A DNA stretch of 64,000 nt from Streptomyces diacarni. GTDB lineage: Bacteria; Actinomycetota; Actinomycetes; Streptomycetales; Streptomycetaceae. Positions 19,363-27,904 of this stretch are shown piece by piece. The notes under the pieces were generated by a model. The model did no database searches. It saw nothing but the letters and a program-made list of their open reading frames with translations, and was not told where the DNA came from. How positions within the stretch are numbered: the first letter of the stretch is position 1; every line of letters starts with the position of its first letter. Position numbers and translations under genes: made by a program. Location: contig NZ_QOIN01000043.1 in NCBI RefSeq assembly GCF_003323715.1, positions 186,001 to 250,000 on the forward strand. The letters are read 5' to 3'.

Positions 19363-20669
19363 GGCCGGACCGCTTCCCCGGCGAACGAACGCGACATCCG
19401 CGCCACGTCCTTGGCCAGCAGGTCCGTACGGTGCTGGAGGCGGTCGGGCACGTTCGCGGTCCGCATCCGGCGGGCGAGCCGGCGGCTGCGGACGGCGAGG
19501 TGGGCCAGGCGCTCGGCGAACACCTGGTGGGCGACCCGCGCTTCGGGGATCAGCGCGAGCCCCCGCCGGAACGCGAACGGCGGACCAGCGCTCGCCGGCG
19601 GGTTCCCGGCGCGGGCCGGCAGCTCGCTCAGTACCTCTCCCAGCGGACGCACGAACATCGTCATCAGGGGGAAGAACGCCACCCGCTGGATGCGCCGCCG
19701 CTCCGCGGGTGCCTCGTCCACCCGGCTGTAGAACCGCAGCAGCATGAGCACCAACAGGCCGTATCCGTCGTCGAACAGTTCGGCCGCTTCGCGGGCCAGC
19801 GGCTCGCTGATCAGCGTGGTGCCCTCGGCGTCGGGCACGGGCCGCACCACGGGATTGCGGAGCAGGGGGCGGGCCGGCACGAAGGGGCGGCCGGTGCGGG
19901 CGGCCGCGGCCAGCTCGGTGTCGAGTCCCGCACGGATGCGCAGCAGCCGGTGGTAGTGCGAGCCCTCCCGGTCCTCCTCGGCGCCCTCCCCCTGCTCGAC
20001 GATCAGGTCGATGGCCCGCAGCGCGGAAGCCCGGTCGTCGATCACGAAGGGCTCGACCCCGTACCCCACCGTCACGTCCTCGTCGAGCACGCCCTCGGGG
20101 TCGATGACGGCGGCCGAGTCGACCTGCCGGTACTCGGAGCCGATGAACAGCTCCTTCTCCTCCAGTGCCAGGACGGTGGCGCGGATCCGGCCGTACAGCT
20201 GGCCCACCGTCTGCGGCCCTCGTCCGCCCGGCTCCGCGGCCTCCGGGCCGCTCCGTGCGCCCGGCTCCGTGGCCGGGCGCGGTGCCGACGGCCGCTCGTA
20301 GTCGAGGAACCGCTCCAGCGACGTGGCCGAGAACGGCTCCAGCGCCGCGACCGTGCCCAGCGGGTAGTAGCGCTCGGGCTGCGGGAAGTTGGGCCGGCGC
20401 AGATGCGCGGCGCCGCCGACGGCGGCCAGCAGATTCAGTGCCAGACCCAGATGGAGCATCTCCTCGCGGGCCAGCAGCAGCAGCTGGCCCTTCCACTCGC
20501 GCACCAGTTCGGCCTGCACCTCGTCGATACCGCCCTCCTCCGGACGTGTCTTGAGGGAGAAGGCCGCGTACAGGTACTGCAGACACAGCGAGTGCTCCAG
20601 TTCGGCCACCTCGCACAGTCCCTCGGTGAGCCGGACCCGGCCGGCCCCCGTACCGCCGCCGGTCACCAT
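19359..20669 (-). CDS. VioB-like ferritin-type protein
   Basis: A 436-residue protein with a four-helix ferritin-like region. Helix motifs LEHSLCLQYLYAAFSL and LLLLAREEMLHLGLALNLLAAVGG provide the E...ExxH metal-ligand pattern. The sequence order matches the C-terminal ferritin-like part of VioB/RebD-type enzymes, including PLLRNPVV and a late LVLMLLRFYSR block. VioB-type enzymes couple imine forms of amino acids. Here the domain stands alone. The ATG at 20669 overlaps the HAD gene stop (ATGGTGA), and the stop overlaps the next start (GTGA), so three genes are coupled. Confidence 0.78.
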   Translation of the reverse strand: MVTGGGTGAGRVRLTEGLCEVAELEHSLCLQYLYAAFSLKTRPEEGGIDEVQAELVREWKGQLLLLAREEMLHLGLALNLLAAVGGAAHLRRPNFPQPERYYPLGTVAALEPFSATSLERFLDYERPSAPRPATEPGARSGPEAAEPGGRGPQTVGQLYGRIRATVLALEEKELFIGSEYRQVDSAAVIDPEGVLDEDVTVGYGVEPFVIDDRASALRAIDLIVEQGEGAEEDREGSHYHRLLRIRAGLDTELAAAARTGRPFVPARPLLRNPVVRPVPDAEGTTLISEPLAREAAELFDDGYGLLVLMLLRFYSRVDEAPAERRRIQRVAFFPLMTMFVRPLGEVLSELPARAGNPPASAGPPFAFRRGLALIPEARVAHQVFAERLAHLAVRSRRLARRMRTANVPDRLQHRTDLLAKDVARMSRSFAGEAVRP

Positions 20670-21403
20670 CCCGCCCGCCCCGCCCGCGCGAGCCACCGTG
20701 GGGAGACGGCCGAGAGGTCCGGCAGCACCGCGTGCGCGCTGGAGTGGTCCAGGAACCGGGTCGTGGGGGTGGGCACCGCGACCACGGTCACCCCGGCGGC
20801 CCGCGCCGCCGCCACCCCGCTGAGCGAGTCCTCGAACGCCACACACGCCCCGGCGGGGACACCCAGCCGGCCCAAGGCCTCCCGGTACACCGCCGGATCC
20901 GGTTTCCTGGCCGGTACGTCGTCGCCGGTGACCACCGCCGTGAAGTGCCGCGAGAGCCCGTAGCGCGTCAGCCAGCGCCGTACCCAGGCGCCGTCCGCCG
21001 CCGAGGCGATGCCGAGCGGCAGCCCGGCCGAGCGCAGACCCTCCACGGTCTCCGGCACGGCAGGCAGCAGCCGCACGTACTCCTCGGTGAGGTACTCCTC
21101 CCACAGCTCGCCGAGCCGCCGGCGCAGTTGCCCGTGGCCCGGCCGGGCCGCGCCGGCGGCGGACCGTACCGCCAGCAGGCGCTCGAACAGGCAGTCGTAG
21201 CCGGCGGGCCGCCCGCACACCTGCTCCGCCCACCAGCTCCGCGACAGCTCGCCGCCGCCGTACTCGCGGTACAGGGCGCGGCACGCGAGCAGGTCGGGAC
21301 GGACCGAGTCGACGATGACACCGTCGAAGTCGAAGATCACCGCGGCGACCGGGGCCGCGGGCCGCTCAGGGTCGTGTTCGGTCGGCACAGTGCGGGCCCC
21401 CAT
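20663..21403 (-). CDS. HAD-superfamily phosphatase (beta-phosphoglucomutase-like)
   Basis: A 246-residue HAD hydrolase. The nucleophile motif is VIFDFDGVIVDS near residue 20. The protein continues with GIASAADGAWVRRWL and the catalytic tail ARKPDPAVYREALGRLGVPAGACVAFEDSLSGVAAARAAGVTVVAV. This is the subfamily of sugar-phosphate phosphatases and beta-phosphoglucomutases. Within this locus it could remove phosphate from a transketolase-derived sugar phosphate. ATG at 21403 is chosen; GTG at 21388 is an alternative. First gene of a leftward coupled trio. Confidence 0.87.
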   Translation of the reverse strand: MGARTVPTEHDPERPAAPVAAVIFDFDGVIVDSVRPDLLACRALYREYGGGELSRSWWAEQVCGRPAGYDCLFERLLAVRSAAGAARPGHGQLRRRLGELWEEYLTEEYVRLLPAVPETVEGLRSAGLPLGIASAADGAWVRRWLTRYGLSRHFTAVVTGDDVPARKPDPAVYREALGRLGVPAGACVAFEDSLSGVAAARAAGVTVVAVPTPTTRFLDHSSAHAVLPDLSAVSPRWLARAGRAGW

Positions 21404-21719
21404 CCGTCTCGGTCCAGCGCTCCCGAGGGCCCGGTCCCGGCGTAACGGCCCCGGCGCACCGGGCCGGGCACGGACGCCACCGGGACCGGGCCCGGACCCA
21501 CTGTGCCGCCCCTGGCCGGGTGCCACACCGCCCGATCGCTCACCGGCTACCGACGGACCGCCGGCCCGCGTGCCGCCCGGACCGGGCCGGCGGCTTCGCA
21601 CCGGTGCGAAGCGAGCCCGCGCCCTACTCGGTCCAGTAGTGTGCGACCGCCCGCCTCGGTGGCACGATGCCCCCGGACACCCCCGAAACGGGGACCCGAG
21701 GCAGGGAGGGGCCGCGGCC
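21404..21719. other. Divergent intergenic region with operator-like palindrome
   Basis: 316 nt separating the leftward HAD gene and the rightward aldo-keto reductase. It must contain promoters for both groups. The notable element is a perfect 20-bp palindrome (separate entry). No small gene is supported. Confidence 0.7.
21593..21612. promoter_or_regulatory. Perfect 20-bp palindrome, candidate operator
   Basis: GCTTCGCACC followed immediately by its exact reverse complement GGTGCGAAGC. The element lies in the middle of the divergent promoter region of the putative biosynthetic locus, about 108 bp before the aldo-keto reductase start and 190 bp before the HAD start. Size and symmetry fit a LuxR-type or TetR-type dimer site. 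The LAL regulator of the same locus is one candidate binder. Confidence 0.65.
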
Positions 21720-22685
21720 ATGCGGTACAGCACGCTGGGGGCCACCGGACTGAAGGTCTCCCGGCTGGGTCTGGGCACCACCACATTCATGGGGATCTTC
21801 GCCCGCCGGCCCCCGCAGGCGTCCCAGCGGGTGCTGCTGCGCGGCCTGGACGCCGGCATCACCCTCGTCGACACCGCGCCCTCCTACGGCCAGGGCCTGG
21901 CGGAGGAGTGGGTGGGCCGGGCGCTGCGCGGGCGGCGCGAGGAGGTGGTGCTGACCACCAAGGCGGGCTGCTACGCGCCCGGGTCCTTCGACTTCTCCCC
22001 GGCCCGGATCCGCTCCGGCCTCGAAGACAGCCTGCGCCGGCTCGGCACCGGCCATGTGGACGTCCTGTTCGCGCACGACGTCGAGCACTGCGCCCCCGGC
22101 CGGCTCGTCGAAGAGGTGCTGCCCGTACTGGAACGGCTCCGGGACGAGGGCAAGACCCGCGCCGTCGGGGTGTCAGGGCTGCTGCTCGAACCGCTGGCGG
22201 CGGCGGTTCGGCACGCCGGGGCCGAGGTCGTGCAGAGCTACTGCCGCTACGGTCTGCACGATCGAAGCCTGGCCGCACCGGCCGCCGACTGGCGCGCCCG
22301 GCGGGTGGCCACGATCCTCGGCAGCCCGCTGGCCATGGGCCTGCTCACCCGCGCGGGCCCGCCCGGATGGCACCCCGCACCCGCGGCCCTGCGCGCCGCC
22401 GCCCGCCGCGCTGCCGCCGTATGCGCCGAGCACGGCACCGACCTGGCCTCCCTCGCCATGCGGTACGCGCTCGCCTGCCCACAGCTCGACGCGGTGCTCA
22501 CCGGCGCCGGCGATCCCGGCCACCTCGACCGCAATCTGCGGGCCGTGGAATCGGCACCCGAGCCCGAGGTCCTGGACGCGGTGCTCGGCTGTTTCGCCGA
22601 CGTCACCGAGCGGACCTGGCCGAGCGGCGACGGCGGCGAAGGTGACGACGAAGGCAACGGCGACCGGCCGGCCGCCGGCCGGTGA
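21720..22685 (+). CDS. Aldo-keto reductase
   Basis: A 321-residue NAD(P)H-dependent TIM-barrel oxidoreductase. The N terminus MRYSTLGATGLKVSRLGLGT is typical. Asp and Tyr of the catalytic tetrad are in LVDTAPSYGQG, Lys in VVLTTKAGCYAPG, and the His position is AHDVEHC. The subgroup resembles sugar/L-galactose dehydrogenase-like AKRs. The C-terminal 25 residues are Gly/Asp-rich and unstructured. ATG at 21720 follows GGGAGGGG. It is followed 25 nt later by a Gfo/Idh dehydrogenase and diverges from the HAD/VioB-like group. Confidence 0.88.
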   Translation: MRYSTLGATGLKVSRLGLGTTTFMGIFARRPPQASQRVLLRGLDAGITLVDTAPSYGQGLAEEWVGRALRGRREEVVLTTKAGCYAPGSFDFSPARIRSGLEDSLRRLGTGHVDVLFAHDVEHCAPGRLVEEVLPVLERLRDEGKTRAVGVSGLLLEPLAAAVRHAGAEVVQSYCRYGLHDRSLAAPAADWRARRVATILGSPLAMGLLTRAGPPGWHPAPAALRAAARRAAAVCAEHGTDLASLAMRYALACPQLDAVLTGAGDPGHLDRNLRAVESAPEPEVLDAVLGCFADVTERTWPSGDGGEGDDEGNGDRPAAGR

Positions 22686-22710
22686 CCCCGCGAGAGCCCG
22701 GGAGGACCCC

Positions 22711-23784
22711 ATGGCCGCAAGCGACACCCGACCGGCCGGTGCGCCCGTGCCGCCGCCCCGCCGGCCGCTCAGATGCGCCGTCGTCGGACTCGGCTTCGGC
22801 CGGTGCCATGCCCGCGAGCTCGCCCGCATGGACGGCGCGGAGCTGGTGGCCGTCGCCGAACTCGACCCCGCCGGGCAGGGCTTGGACCTGGCCGACTTCA
22901 GCGCGTCACTCGGCGCCCGCGGCCACCGCGACGGCCTGCGCCTGATCGCCGAGGAGGAGCTGGACGCCGTCGTCCTCGCCGTACCGCCCCGCGCCCGCGG
23001 AAAGCTGATCCGCGCCGCCGGCGACGCGGGGCTCGCGCTCTTCCTGGAAAAGCCGTTCGCCGCCGACCGCCGGCACGCCGAAGCCCTGGCCCGGCTGTGC
23101 TCCGAGTACCCGGCGTCCCCGGTGATGCTGGACTTCTGCCTGCGGCACCTGCCCGCCGTCGCCCGGCTGCGAGAGCTCCTCGCGGGACCCCTGGGCCGCC
23201 CCCTGGTGGTGAACGCGGACCTGATGCTGCCCCGGGACGACAGCCCCGGGTGGGTAGGGGATCCGGGCGATGGCAACGGCGTCGTCAACGAGAACACCTG
23301 TCACCTCTTCGACACCCTCGGCTTCCTGCTGGGCGAGCCGGAGACGGTGCACGCCGAGGGCGGCGCCTACCGCGGCGGCCGCCTGGAGGACGGCATCGCC
23401 GTGGCCATCGGGTACACCGGCGGAGCCGCCGCCGTCCTGACCGGAGGCAGCCTCGGCGTCCGGGCGCTGCGCACCCCGGCCGCGTTGACCGTCCACGCCG
23501 AACGGGGACAGGCCCGGCTCACCGGCCGCGACCACATGTTCACCGCCCTGGAATGGGCCACCGCCGAGCACACCGAGGCCGTACGGGAGAGCTGGCAACC
23601 CCTCGCGCGCGGGCGGATCGCCTCCGCCGCCCTGCGCCATTTCGTCCGGTCCGTCAGCGCGGGTACCGCACCCGAGCCGGGCGTAGGGGACGGCATCCGG
23701 GCGGTCGGGCTGGCGATGGCGGTACGCACCTCCTTGGAGACCGGCCGCCGGGTGCCGCTGAACCGGCCGGGCGGGACGCCCTGA
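22711..23784 (+). CDS. Gfo/Idh/MocA-family sugar dehydrogenase
   Basis: A 357-residue NAD(P)-dependent oxidoreductase. The Rossmann motif is VVGLGFGRCHARELARM. The signature ALFLEKPFA carries the catalytic-lysine EKP. The C-terminal alpha/beta domain has NENTCHLFDTLGFLLGEP, where His/Asp normally contact the sugar hydroxyls. Members oxidise or reduce sugars, inositols and their amino or keto derivatives. ATG at 22711 has GGAGG eight bases upstream. It probably forms an operon with the preceding aldo-keto reductase, and converges on the next gene with a 28-nt gap. Confidence 0.88.
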   Translation: MAASDTRPAGAPVPPPRRPLRCAVVGLGFGRCHARELARMDGAELVAVAELDPAGQGLDLADFSASLGARGHRDGLRLIAEEELDAVVLAVPPRARGKLIRAAGDAGLALFLEKPFAADRRHAEALARLCSEYPASPVMLDFCLRHLPAVARLRELLAGPLGRPLVVNADLMLPRDDSPGWVGDPGDGNGVVNENTCHLFDTLGFLLGEPETVHAEGGAYRGGRLEDGIAVAIGYTGGAAAVLTGGSLGVRALRTPAALTVHAERGQARLTGRDHMFTALEWATAEHTEAVRESWQPLARGRIASAALRHFVRSVSAGTAPEPGVGDGIRAVGLAMAVRTSLETGRRVPLNRPGGTP

Positions 23785-23812
23785 CGGCGCGGGGGTCGGC
23801 CCCGGTGGTCGC

Positions 23813-25102
23813 TCACCCGGTGCGGCCACGCTCGCATACCGCGGCCCGGTGGAAGGCCAGTTGTTTGAAGAAGGCGAGGAGCTGCTGGTCGGGCGGGACC
23901 ACCGCGAGTTCCCCGCCGGCGCCGTCCAGCGCCCCCCGGTAGTCGGTCCGGTACGACTTCATCGACTCCGCCGCCATGGCGAACCGCCCGGTCACCGGGA
24001 CGCCGCGGAACGCCGGGGAGTCGGGGCCCCACGACCGGCGCGGCGAGGTGAACAGGAGGACCGACGGCGACAGCGCGTGCCCCGCGGTCAGCGCCCCGAG
24101 CAGCAGACAGGGCTGGGTTCCGTTGGCCCCGATGTCCACGATCACCGGGTCGCCGCTCCCTTGGCCCGCCGTCGCCCGGAACCGCCGGGCCAGCGCACCG
24201 CAGCGCTGTGCGAACAGGCCCTGGTCGATGCCGTGACCGAGCACCTCGTCCACCAGCGGGTGTGCCGTCCCGAACAGGGTCAGCGGCCCCCCGCTGCGCC
24301 GTTCGGCCTGCCCTCGGCCGTCTGCCAGCTCCTGGCGGAACAGCCGGGTGAACAGCTCCCCGAAGTCCGCCTCTCCCGCCGCGGCGCGCTCCCGGGCCGC
24401 CGAGATCAGCAGGAACAACTGCGAGGCGACCAGCCCGTTGTCCATCCACGCGAAGTGCCGTCCCCCCCGGCCGCCGCCGGACACGGTGTCGGACAGCCCG
24501 TCCGCGCCGAACACCTCGTGCCGGGTGCGCGCCAGTACCCGCCGCTCGGCATCGCCCAGCAGCGACAGCCGGCTCATGTAGAAGACGCGGGAGGCGTGCG
24601 CGCTGCCCCGCCACACGTCGTAGGAGAGCTTCAGGAACTCGGCGTCCGTGCCGAGGAATACCACCACCCGGCGCTCGGTGCCGAGCGCCTGCCGCACGGC
24701 CCGTACCGTCTCGCTCCCGAGTGCGCACAGCGCCGCGTACAGCGCCGCCGGCTCCGGTGGGCATGTCTCGGAGCCCCGGGCGGAACCGGGCAGCAGCGTC
24801 GCGAGGTTGCGGCGGTACTCGGCGGCCTCGTCCGGGCCGAGGGACCCGGTCTGGGCGAGCCCGCGCTCCAGATGGTGTCCCAGCCGGGCGGGGTCGAGAC
24901 CCAGCACCCTGGCCTTGCGCCGGGCCCAGTGGACGGCCGCTCCGGCCTCCAGCGGCCGCGGGACGTTCAGCAGATCCTCGGACACCCGTGCCAGGTGTCC
25001 GGCGAAGGCCTCGGGGTCCGAGGCCCGCGGCACGCGCCGTACCAGCCGCTCCAGCGCGTTCGCCGGCACCGGGCCGCCCCCGCCCGCGCCCAGGCTCTTC
25101 AC
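23813..25102 (-). CDS. Unrecognised protein, last gene of the coupled chain
   Basis: A 429-residue soluble protein of no family I can assign with confidence. The first 150 residues are helical and charged. After that comes VVVFLGTDAEFLKLSYDVW, then ASRVFYMSRLSLL, and later VIVDIGANGTQPCLLLGAL. The order FLxxDxxxL / YxSR / VDIGxxGT recalls the C-terminal region of predicted HAD-type hydrolases of surface-polysaccharide loci (COG5610-like), but this is a tentative memory-based likeness. The GTG at 25102 overlaps the upstream stop (GTGA). Its place in the chain ties it to the aminotransferase/transketolase pathway. Confidence 0.6.
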   Translation of the reverse strand: MKSLGAGGGGPVPANALERLVRRVPRASDPEAFAGHLARVSEDLLNVPRPLEAGAAVHWARRKARVLGLDPARLGHHLERGLAQTGSLGPDEAAEYRRNLATLLPGSARGSETCPPEPAALYAALCALGSETVRAVRQALGTERRVVVFLGTDAEFLKLSYDVWRGSAHASRVFYMSRLSLLGDAERRVLARTRHEVFGADGLSDTVSGGGRGGRHFAWMDNGLVASQLFLLISAARERAAAGEADFGELFTRLFRQELADGRGQAERRSGGPLTLFGTAHPLVDEVLGHGIDQGLFAQRCGALARRFRATAGQGSGDPVIVDIGANGTQPCLLLGALTAGHALSPSVLLFTSPRRSWGPDSPAFRGVPVTGRFAMAAESMKSYRTDYRGALDGAGGELAVVPPDQQLLAFFKQLAFHRAAVCERGRTG

Positions 25103-25710
25103 CTGCGGTCCCGCAAGGGGTGCGGACCGCAGGCCAGGTCGTGGAAGCGGGCGGTGGAGCCGGCCGAGAACGGGGCCTGCGCGAACACGCCCGCCCACAG
25201 CGGCCCTTCGGGAAGGCACAGGGTCCGGGCGAACCGCCAGTCCGCGTCCCGCGGGGTACGGAACAGCCCCGCGAACCGACGCCCCTGACGGGTCACCAGC
25301 AGGTCGGCGCGGGGCCCGGGCAGGGCGGGCCCCATGGCCTCGTCGGAGTACGGCAGGGAGGCGACGGTCACCACGGCCCAGGACCCGGTAGTCGTCCGCT
25401 CGACGCACAGCTTGACCGAGCCGGCACGGGTGCACACGACGAGCCCGCCGGCGTCCGCGAAGCGGGTGCCGTCCTCGACGACGACCCCGGCGCACAGCCT
25501 GAAGTCGCCGTCGAACCGCCGCACCAGCGCGGGCAGCGCGTCGATTTCGCGTACCGCCGGCATCGCGTAGAAGTCGGTGCCGGCCCCCGCCGTCAGCCGC
25601 AGCCCGCCCGGCGCCGGGCGCACGGCCCCGGTCGGCGGCCCCAGCCAGTACCACGCCCCGGGGAACGGTGCGGCGGGCTCGGCGCGCGGGGAGCCCTGCG
25701 CAGCGGTCAC
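25099..25710 (-). CDS. DUF1349 domain protein
   Basis: A 203-residue protein with the concanavalin-like beta-sandwich pattern of DUF1349. It shows WYWLGPP near the start, GTDFYAMPA, GDFRLCAGVVVEDG, DAGGLVVCTRAGSVKLCVERT and WAVVTVASLPYSDEA. The family is often linked to sugar or polysaccharide metabolism, without a settled reaction. Start GTG at 25710 and stop at 25099 both lie inside 4-nt GTGA overlaps with neighbouring genes, so it is translated with them. Confidence 0.75.
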   Translation of the reverse strand: MTAAQGSPRAEPAAPFPGAWYWLGPPTGAVRPAPGGLRLTAGAGTDFYAMPAVREIDALPALVRRFDGDFRLCAGVVVEDGTRFADAGGLVVCTRAGSVKLCVERTTTGSWAVVTVASLPYSDEAMGPALPGPRADLLVTRQGRRFAGLFRTPRDADWRFARTLCLPEGPLWAGVFAQAPFSAGSTARFHDLACGPHPLRDRR

Positions 25711-26537
25711 GGCTGGGCCATCGCGCCGTCGACGCTGATCGCCTGCCCGGTCAGCCGGGGCGCGGAGGCGAGATGGACGACGGTGTCGGCGATGTCCTGC
25801 GGGCTCTGGAACTCGCCCTGCGGAATCAGTGCCCGCATCCGCTCCCAGCACTGCTCCCGGGTCTCGCCCGGGCGCACGAACTCGCTCAGCAGGTACTCCC
25901 ACATCTGGGTGCGGACGATGCCGGGGCACACGGCGTTGACCCGGATGCCGCTGCGCGCCACCTCCTTGGCGAGGGAGGCGGTGAAACCGATCACCCCGAA
26001 CTTCGCGGCACAGTAGTGGGCCTCCTTGGCGAAGCCCGTCCGCCCGGAGATGGAGGAGAAGTTGACGATGGCGCCGCCTCCGCCCCGGCGCAGCAGCCCG
26101 ATCGCGTGCTTGCACATCAGGAAGACCCCGGACAGGTTGCCGGAGACGACGGCTTCGAACTGGGCGAGCGTCATCTCCTCGACCCGGGAGATGTGTGCGA
26201 CACCGAAGGCGTTGACCACCACGTCGAGTCTCCCGTGCTCCTCGTCGATCCGGGTCAGCAGGGCGCGTACCGAGTCCTCGTCGCCCGCGTCGACGTCGGC
26301 GGCCGTCACCGCGAACCCTCTCTCGCCGAGAGTGCGGGCGAGTTCCCGGGCGGCGGCGTAGCCGCCCGTCCGCCGGCTGCGGTAGTGGTTGACGTCCGAG
26401 GCGAGTTGCTGTGCGTCGGCGGCCACCACGGTGGCGCCCCGGCGAGCGAACGTCTCCACGACCGCGGCACCGATCCCGCGGCCGCCGCCGGCCACCAGGA
26501 CGACACGGTCATCGGGCTGTGCCGGGTGTGTGCTCAT
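25707..26537 (-). CDS. Short-chain dehydrogenase/reductase
   Basis: A 276-residue classical SDR. The cofactor motif is VAGGGRGIGAA, the acidic and Asn motifs are DVDAGDEDSVRA and VVNAFGVAH (NNAG variant), catalytic Ser is in NFSSISGRTG and the YxxxK is YCAAK. A loop carrying NHYRSRRTGGY after the second strand resembles the mycofactocin-type SDR insertion, which can bind nicotinamide tightly; this is a suggestion only. ATG at 26537 follows GAGGAGAG and overlaps the glycosyltransferase stop (ATGA). It likely oxidises or reduces a hydroxyl of the cluster intermediate. Confidence 0.88.
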   Translation of the reverse strand: MSTHPAQPDDRVVLVAGGGRGIGAAVVETFARRGATVVAADAQQLASDVNHYRSRRTGGYAAARELARTLGERGFAVTAADVDAGDEDSVRALLTRIDEEHGRLDVVVNAFGVAHISRVEEMTLAQFEAVVSGNLSGVFLMCKHAIGLLRRGGGGAIVNFSSISGRTGFAKEAHYCAAKFGVIGFTASLAKEVARSGIRVNAVCPGIVRTQMWEYLLSEFVRPGETREQCWERMRALIPQGEFQSPQDIADTVVHLASAPRLTGQAISVDGAMAQP

Positions 26538-27904
26538 CGGCTCTCCTCGTCGACGGTCTGTCGGTACGTCAGGGGTTCGAGCAGCAGCGCGTCCAGCAGC
26601 CGGGGGAAGGCCCGGTAGTCGGCCAGCTCGCGCCCGGGCCGGGCGACGATCTCGCGCAGCCCGGGCCACCGGCTTCCGGTACGGGCCTCCAGCCCGGCCA
26701 GGGCCGACTTCAGTGCGCTGTCGTTCCGCTGGAAGTAGTCCAGGAACAGACGCTCGGCCCGCTCCGGATCGAGCCCCGGATGGGCCCGGGACCGCTCGGC
26801 CACCCGCAGGGCCCCGGCGATCCGCCGGTCGGGCCGGACGCCGGGGCGCCGGCCGGGCTCCCGCAGCGCCCGCCACAGCGCCCCGGCGTCGTAGGGCCCG
26901 TCGTCCGGGAGCCGGGCCGGTGCGTAGGCACGGCGCAGCAGACGTTCGGCGCAGTGCTTCTCGTCGATCCGGCCGAGCGGCCGGATCCGGCCCATGGTGA
27001 ACTCCGTGCTGGTGTCCAGGGCCGTCGGCACCAGGTTGTCCGCGGGCAGGAGTTCCACCGCGGGGCCGACGTTCGCCGCGAGGACCGCAACCCCGTGCGC
27101 CAGCGCTTCGAGGACCACCCTGCCGAGCGTTTCGCGGGACGCCGTGCTCGGGAAGAGCAGCACATCGACGGCGCGGAAGAAGCCCCCCAGCTCCCCCTGC
27201 CCCAGCACGCCCTGAGCCCTGACCCGCCGAGGGTCCACTCCGCGCCGGCTCAGAGCCTCCAGCACCCGCTCCGGCGCGAACCGTTCCGTGTTCGGCTTGC
27301 CCGCGAACACCAGCCCGGCCCGGCCGCCGCTCAGTTCGTGCAGCCGGGCGAAGACCCGCAGCACCTGGTCGAAGTTCTTCGCCTCGGAGAGTGCCCCGAG
27401 GTAGCCGATGCGCAGCGTGGCGGTGTGCGCGGGCGTCTGAACCGCGGGCCGGTGCGGCAGCCGGTGCAGCAGCGGATAGGCGACCGCCGAGTTCCCCTCG
27501 CGGACGCTGTCGAAGTGGCGGATGTACAGCTGCCGCGCGAACTCGGTCGGGAACAGCGCCAGATCGCCGTCCCGGACGTAGCCGCGGCACAGCTCCTCCT
27601 GGGCCCAGTAGCCGGACCACAGGCTGGTGTGGACCTCCCGCACGATGCGGTACGACGCACCGGCCCGCTCCCGCCACAGGTGGTAGAGGTAGGCGTAGGG
27701 ACCGCTGCCGGCGTAGACGACGTCCCCCCGGGTACCCCGAGCCAGGCCCTCCGGCAGGCCCGGCCGGCCACGGGCGAGGTCGTGCGGTACGGCGCCGCGG
27801 CCGGCGAGCAGTTCGGCCATCTCCTGGTGCATGAAGACCGCGCCGTCCACCGACCCGGCCGGCCGGCCGCTGCGGGAGTCGTGGAAGTACCAGCTGCCGC
27901 TCAT
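26534..27904 (-). CDS. GT4-like glycosyltransferase
   Basis: A 456-residue GT-B glycosyltransferase. The N-terminal half is less conserved (YVYAGSGPYAYL-like, REVHTSLWSGYWAQEEL). The C-terminal donor domain shows LRIGYLGALSEAKNFDQVLRVF, GLVFAGKPNTERFAPERV and the GT4 E-x7-E block SRETLGRVVLEALAHGVAVLA. It should transfer a sugar from a nucleotide sugar to the pathway product. The start ATG overlaps the upstream stop (ATGA) and its stop overlaps the SDR start. The last 100 residues form an extra helical tail. Confidence 0.8.
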   Translation of the reverse strand: MSGSWYFHDSRSGRPAGSVDGAVFMHQEMAELLAGRGAVPHDLARGRPGLPEGLARGTRGDVVYAGSGPYAYLYHLWRERAGASYRIVREVHTSLWSGYWAQEELCRGYVRDGDLALFPTEFARQLYIRHFDSVREGNSAVAYPLLHRLPHRPAVQTPAHTATLRIGYLGALSEAKNFDQVLRVFARLHELSGGRAGLVFAGKPNTERFAPERVLEALSRRGVDPRRVRAQGVLGQGELGGFFRAVDVLLFPSTASRETLGRVVLEALAHGVAVLAANVGPAVELLPADNLVPTALDTSTEFTMGRIRPLGRIDEKHCAERLLRRAYAPARLPDDGPYDAGALWRALREPGRRPGVRPDRRIAGALRVAERSRAHPGLDPERAERLFLDYFQRNDSALKSALAGLEARTGSRWPGLREIVARPGRELADYRAFPRLLDALLLEPLTYRQTVDEESR

